In this document: positions 60,817 through 64,000 of the stretch, in pieces
Position numbering within the stretch: position 1 is the first letter of the stretch
Layout: each line of letters starts with the position of its first letter
Assembly: GCF_000399665.1 (NCBI RefSeq)
Contig: NZ_KB976986.1
Span: 2,899,494-2,963,493 of the forward strand
DNA from: Acinetobacter calcoaceticus ANC 3811
GTDB taxonomy: Bacteria; Pseudomonadota; Gammaproteobacteria; Pseudomonadales; Moraxellaceae
DNA: 64,000 nt
Direction: 5' to 3'
The notes under the pieces: model-generated
Database searches by the model: none
What the model was told of the DNA's origin: nothing
The model's input: the letters and a program-made list of their open reading frames with translations, nothing else
Position numbers and translations under genes: made by a program

Positions 60817-62172
60817 ATGCCAAGCAAGTCTTTAGAAAAGTCGCATAATAACCCCCAGCATTATGTACACTGGTTTCGACACTCAGCACCCTACATTAAT
60901 GCCCACCGCGATAAAACATTCGTATTGATGTTTGGTGGTGAAGCAGTCCGTCATCCTAATTTCGAACATATCATTCATGATATCGCGTTACTTCACTCTC
61001 TTGGTATTCGCTTAATTCTTGTGCACGGCGCACGTCCGCAAATTAATCAAAATCTTAAAGAGAAAGGAATTGAAACCCCTTTTTATGACAACAGCCGTAT
61101 TACCACACGCGAATCTTTAAGCTGTGTCATGAGTGCCGTAGGCTCTATTCGCCTAGAAATTGAAGCATTGCTCTCTATGGGCTTAGCGAACTCGCCCATG
61201 TACGGCGCTCGAATAGATGTCGTATCAGGTAATTTTGTGACTGCTAAACCCTATGGCATTCGTGATGGCATGGATTTCCAGCTTACAGGTGAAGTTCGCT
61301 CAATAGACACCGATGCAATTGAACGACACCTCGATAATCATAATATTGTCCTACTGGGGCCAACAGGTTATTCCACTACAGGCGAAGTCTTTAACTTGCG
61401 AACAGAAGAAGTTGCGACCAAAACTGCAACTTATTTAAAGGCAGATAAACTGATTTTTCTTGGAGAGCAACAAGGTCTTCTTAATGAAGATGAACAAATA
61501 TTACGTGAGTTAAGCCCACATCAACTGGACTACTATATTCAACAATACCAAACCATTAGTCCGACGCTGACCCTACATTTGCAGCAAGCAAAAAAAGCGT
61601 CTTTATCAGGTGTACACCGTGTTCATCTCATTTCCTATGCCTATGATGGTGCCCTTCTCGAAGAGTTATTTACTCGAGATGGTATAGGCACCATGATTAC
61701 CGATGCGCATTATGAAGAAGTTCGTACAGCTCATATTAAAGATGTGGGCGGTTTAATGAATTTATTGCGTCCTTTAGAAGAAGAAGGCATTTTGGTTTAT
61801 CGTTCACGTGAACGTCTGGAGCAAGAAATCAGCCAGTTCGCTGTCATTGAACGCGACGGTATGATTTTAGCGTGTGCTGCACTTTATCCAATTCCAACCG
61901 AATTTAATGAAACTCGTTCTGCAGAAATTGCCTGTGTTGCAGTACATCCAAGTTATCGTAAATCAAACCGTGGTAGCCAAATTCTGCAATTCCTTGAAGA
62001 AAAGGCCAAAGAACAAGGTATTCGTCAATTATTCGTTTTAACAACGCGTACCGCTCACTGGTTTTTAGAACATGGTTTTCATCAGGTCAGTGTTGATGAG
62101 TTACCTAATGCCCGTCAGGCGCTCTATAACTATCAAAGGAATTCTCTAGTCTTTAAGAAACTGCTTCCCTAG
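60817..62172 (+). CDS. argA: N-acetylglutamate synthase ArgA
   Basis: The 451-aa enzyme performs the first step of arginine synthesis, acetylating glutamate. The N-terminal amino-acid-kinase-like domain (about 20-290; VLMFGGEAVRH, LILVHGARPQIN, GPTGYSTTGEVFNL) is the arginine-sensing part. The C-terminal GNAT domain (about 300-445; ACVAVHPSYRKSNRGSQILQFLEEKA) is catalytic. Length and order are those of classical ArgA. Confidence 0.94.
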   Translation: MPSKSLEKSHNNPQHYVHWFRHSAPYINAHRDKTFVLMFGGEAVRHPNFEHIIHDIALLHSLGIRLILVHGARPQINQNLKEKGIETPFYDNSRITTRESLSCVMSAVGSIRLEIEALLSMGLANSPMYGARIDVVSGNFVTAKPYGIRDGMDFQLTGEVRSIDTDAIERHLDNHNIVLLGPTGYSTTGEVFNLRTEEVATKTATYLKADKLIFLGEQQGLLNEDEQILRELSPHQLDYYIQQYQTISPTLTLHLQQAKKASLSGVHRVHLISYAYDGALLEELFTRDGIGTMITDAHYEEVRTAHIKDVGGLMNLLRPLEEEGILVYRSRERLEQEISQFAVIERDGMILACAALYPIPTEFNETRSAEIACVAVHPSYRKSNRGSQILQFLEEKAKEQGIRQLFVLTTRTAHWFLEHGFHQVSVDELPNARQALYNYQRNSLVFKKLLP

Positions 62173-62217
62173 CCTTTGCTCTTTTTAAGATATTCTTATT
62201 TCAGATAAGCTTAGTTA

Positions 62218-62275
62218 AAAAAGTACATCCATAAACGCTATTAATTTATGGTTGTACTTTTTTTAAATCTCTATT
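62218..62275 (+). terminator. Terminator after argA
   Basis: AAAAGTACA...CCATAAA pairs with TTTATGG...TGTACTTTTT, leaving a T-run. From here to 62506 the sequence is AT-rich with no gene. It must hold the promoter of the sulfonate-binding gene; no clear CysB/Cbl site could be picked by eye. Confidence 0.65.
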
Positions 62276-62506
62276 TTTAATGTTTTAATATTTTTTTATT
62301 TTATTTACATCAACTTACCCATAATTAATTAAATATATTCCTCTTAGATAAATCACTTTTTTGCATAAGTTTATAGCCTATTGTTTTTAGCTTTTTTTTG
62401 CATAAATAAAGACCGAATACTTATTTTTTCTGAAATAAAAATCCCTTTAGGGTATCTGCTCATCCAATTATTTTTTCTTTTTCTCTTTCGGGGAGCACGA
62501 AATCTC

Positions 62507-63475
62507 ATGGCACTTTTCAATACCACTTCATGGGCAAAATATTCAGTCATCGCAGCCAGCCTTGCAGGAGTGATGATGTTAAGTGGTTGTGCCAAAAAAG
62601 AGGAACAGGCCACCACAACTTTAAATATTGGCTATCAAAAATATGGCATTCTTCCTATTTTAAAAGCTCGTGGTGACCTAGAAAAAGTACTAAAAGAACA
62701 AGGCGTGCAAGTAAAATGGGTCGAGTTTCCTGCTGGCCCTCAATTGCTTGAAGGCTTAAATGTAGGGAGCGTTTCACTCGGTGAAGCAGGTGAAGCACCA
62801 CCTATTTTTGCTCAGGCAGCCAATCCAAATTTAGTCTATGTCGCAAACCAACCTGCTGCGCCAAAAGCCGAAGCATTATTGGTACAAAAAGACTCCCCAA
62901 TCCACTCTATTAAAGATTTAAAAGGCAAACGTGTTGCTCTTAATAAGGGTTCGAATGTTCATTACCTATTATTAAAAGTTCTAGAAGCCAACAATTTAAG
63001 CTTAAGTGATATTCAACCTGTTTATCTACCGCCATCAGACGCTCGTGCTGCCTTTGAAAAAGGTGCAGTAGATGCTTGGGTAATTTGGGACCCGTTCTTT
63101 GCAGCGGCTGAACATCAAATTCAAGCACGAGTTTTAGCAACAGGTGAAAATTTAGTAAGCAATCATCAGTTCTATCTAGCTGACCGTAAATTTGCAGAAA
63201 ATAATCCAAAAGTTCTGAACACAGTTGTACAGACACTTAACCAGACTACTGAATGGGTGAGTTCACATCAGGATGAAGCTGCCAAGCTACTCGAAAAACC
63301 GACAGCACTTGAGTTTGATGTACTCAAAACGTCCATTTCACGTATGGGTTTTGGAGTTCAGCCAATCTCTGACAAGGTGGCACAAGAACAACAACAAGTA
63401 GCTGATGCCTTTTATGCGCAAAAGCTCATTCCTAACAAGCTCACTATTCAAGACGCCATTTTAAAACTGAAATAA
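62507..63475 (+). CDS. Sulfonate ABC transporter substrate-binding lipoprotein (SsuA-like)
   Basis: The 322-aa protein starts at 62507 with GGGAG upstream; the longer frame would spoil the signal peptide. The signal ends in lipobox LSGC near residue 28. The mature protein is an NMT1/SsuA-type binding protein: LNIGYQKYGILPILKARGDLEKVL, WVEFPAGPQLLEGLNVGSVSLGEAGEAPPIFAQAA, LKGKRVALNKGSNVHYLLLKVLE, VDAWVIWDPFFAAAE. It should deliver aliphatic sulfonates to an ABC importer during sulfur limitation. The gene after it is a second, related binding protein. Confidence 0.87.
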   Translation: MALFNTTSWAKYSVIAASLAGVMMLSGCAKKEEQATTTLNIGYQKYGILPILKARGDLEKVLKEQGVQVKWVEFPAGPQLLEGLNVGSVSLGEAGEAPPIFAQAANPNLVYVANQPAAPKAEALLVQKDSPIHSIKDLKGKRVALNKGSNVHYLLLKVLEANNLSLSDIQPVYLPPSDARAAFEKGAVDAWVIWDPFFAAAEHQIQARVLATGENLVSNHQFYLADRKFAENNPKVLNTVVQTLNQTTEWVSSHQDEAAKLLEKPTALEFDVLKTSISRMGFGVQPISDKVAQEQQQVADAFYAQKLIPNKLTIQDAILKLK

Positions 63476-63547
63476 ACCCAGCTTGGGCACAGCTTAAATA
63501 ACGATATAAATGCTGTGCCTGACCTCAAGGGGAACAAGGATATCAAT

Positions 63548-64000
63548 ATGCAACATCAGTCATTATTTAATAAGAGTCATTGGGCACAATTAGCTAAACG
63601 CATCAGTGCAGTCACTGTATTAGGTTTAACAATCGCAGCACCCGCTTGGGCAATTGATCCAACGGTAAAAGAACTTCGTATTGGTTTTCAAAAAAGTTCG
63701 ATTAACTTTGCGATTGCCAAACAGCAAAAATTATTTGAACAAGAATTTCCAAATGCCAAAGTTACTTGGAATGAGTTCCCTGCTGGACCACAAATTTTAG
63801 AAGCTTTGGCAGTCGGTTCCCTTGATGTCGGAGTTACTGGCGACACCCCTCCAGTCTACGCACAAGCAGCTGGTAAGCCTTTATATTACATTGCTTATGA
63901 AGCAGCTAAACCGCTAGCATCAGCAATTTTAGTTCCTAAAAACTCGCAGCTCAAACAACTTAAAGATCTTAAAGGCAAACGTATTGCGCTGCAAAAAGGT
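63548..64000 (+). CDS. ssuA: Second SsuA-like sulfonate-binding protein (cut by window end)
   Basis: The first 151 codons are present. A signal peptide ends near PAWA-ID (residue 35). The mature N-terminus, ELRIGFQKSSINFAIAKQQKLFEQEF, WNEFPAGPQILEALAVGSLDVGVTGDTPPVYAQAAG and LKDLKGKRIALQKG, parallels the preceding gene closely. There is no lipobox, so it is predicted as soluble periplasmic, unlike its lipoprotein neighbour. A CAAGGGGAACAAGG stretch precedes the ATG. Further ssu genes (ssuD, ssuC, ssuB) are expected beyond the window. Confidence 0.85.
   Translation, partial: MQHQSLFNKSHWAQLAKRISAVTVLGLTIAAPAWAIDPTVKELRIGFQKSSINFAIAKQQKLFEQEFPNAKVTWNEFPAGPQILEALAVGSLDVGVTGDTPPVYAQAAGKPLYYIAYEAAKPLASAILVPKNSQLKQLKDLKGKRIALQKG

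Overview
The window looks like a chromosome segment of an Acinetobacter of the baumannii-calcoaceticus group. The base composition is low in G+C. The gene order fkpA/fklB - wzc/wzb/wza - gna ... galU-ugd-gpi-galE-pgm - lldP-lldR-lldD-dld is the classic capsule (K) locus neighbourhood of A. baumannii. Species and strain were not tested by any search.

Layout. (1) 1-2866 is an accessory patch. It has three near-identical small RNA genes on the + strand, each ending in a strong terminator, and each followed by a gene on the opposite strand (DUF4126 protein plus a zinc ribbon; an 88-aa membrane protein; a 239-aa unknown protein). A 50-bp copy of the acnD 3' end lies on the far side of the last cassette. 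(2) 2841-8743 is the propionate (2-methylcitrate) operon: GntR regulator - prpB - prpC - acnD, with likely operators around its promoter. (3) 8966-16090 holds tyrB and the lactate operon lldP-lldR-lldD-dld, with a promoter framed by two LldR-type operators. (4) 16289-43725 is the capsule locus: precursor genes (pgm, galE, gpi, ugd, galU), an unusual secreted protein, a gdr/aminotransferase/acetyltransferase/itrB set for a UDP-QuiNAc4NAc-type first sugar, three glycosyltransferases, wzy, wzx, a dgaC-dgaB-dgaA-gna set for UDP-GlcNAc3NAcA, and divergent wza-wzb-wzc export genes. (5) 43872-48764 holds two FKBP isomerases, murJ, ampD, nadC and a 55-aa membrane protein. (6) 49242-52416 holds a Tat-exported phospholipase C, a 44-aa lipoprotein and RNase PH. 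(7) 52541-56360 is an acyl-CoA desaturase/reductase pair with a divergent DesT-like TetR repressor, then a second TetR. (8) 56469-64000 holds dsbA, ubiG-gph-SDR, two RcnB-like periplasmic proteins, argA and two consecutive SsuA-like sulfonate-binding proteins (the last cut by the window end).

How it works together. The capsule genes predict a Wzx/Wzy-type polymer with about four sugars per repeat (ItrB plus three glycosyltransferases), containing an N-acetylated 2,4-diamino-6-deoxy sugar as first residue and probably a diacetamido-glucuronic acid. The metabolic operons on the left each carry a GntR-family regulator with recognisable palindromic sites.

The most unusual structure is the repeated sRNA/convergent-gene cassette next to acnD. 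It looks like a small, repeatedly acquired module using the acnD 3' end as a junction, although no integrase is visible.
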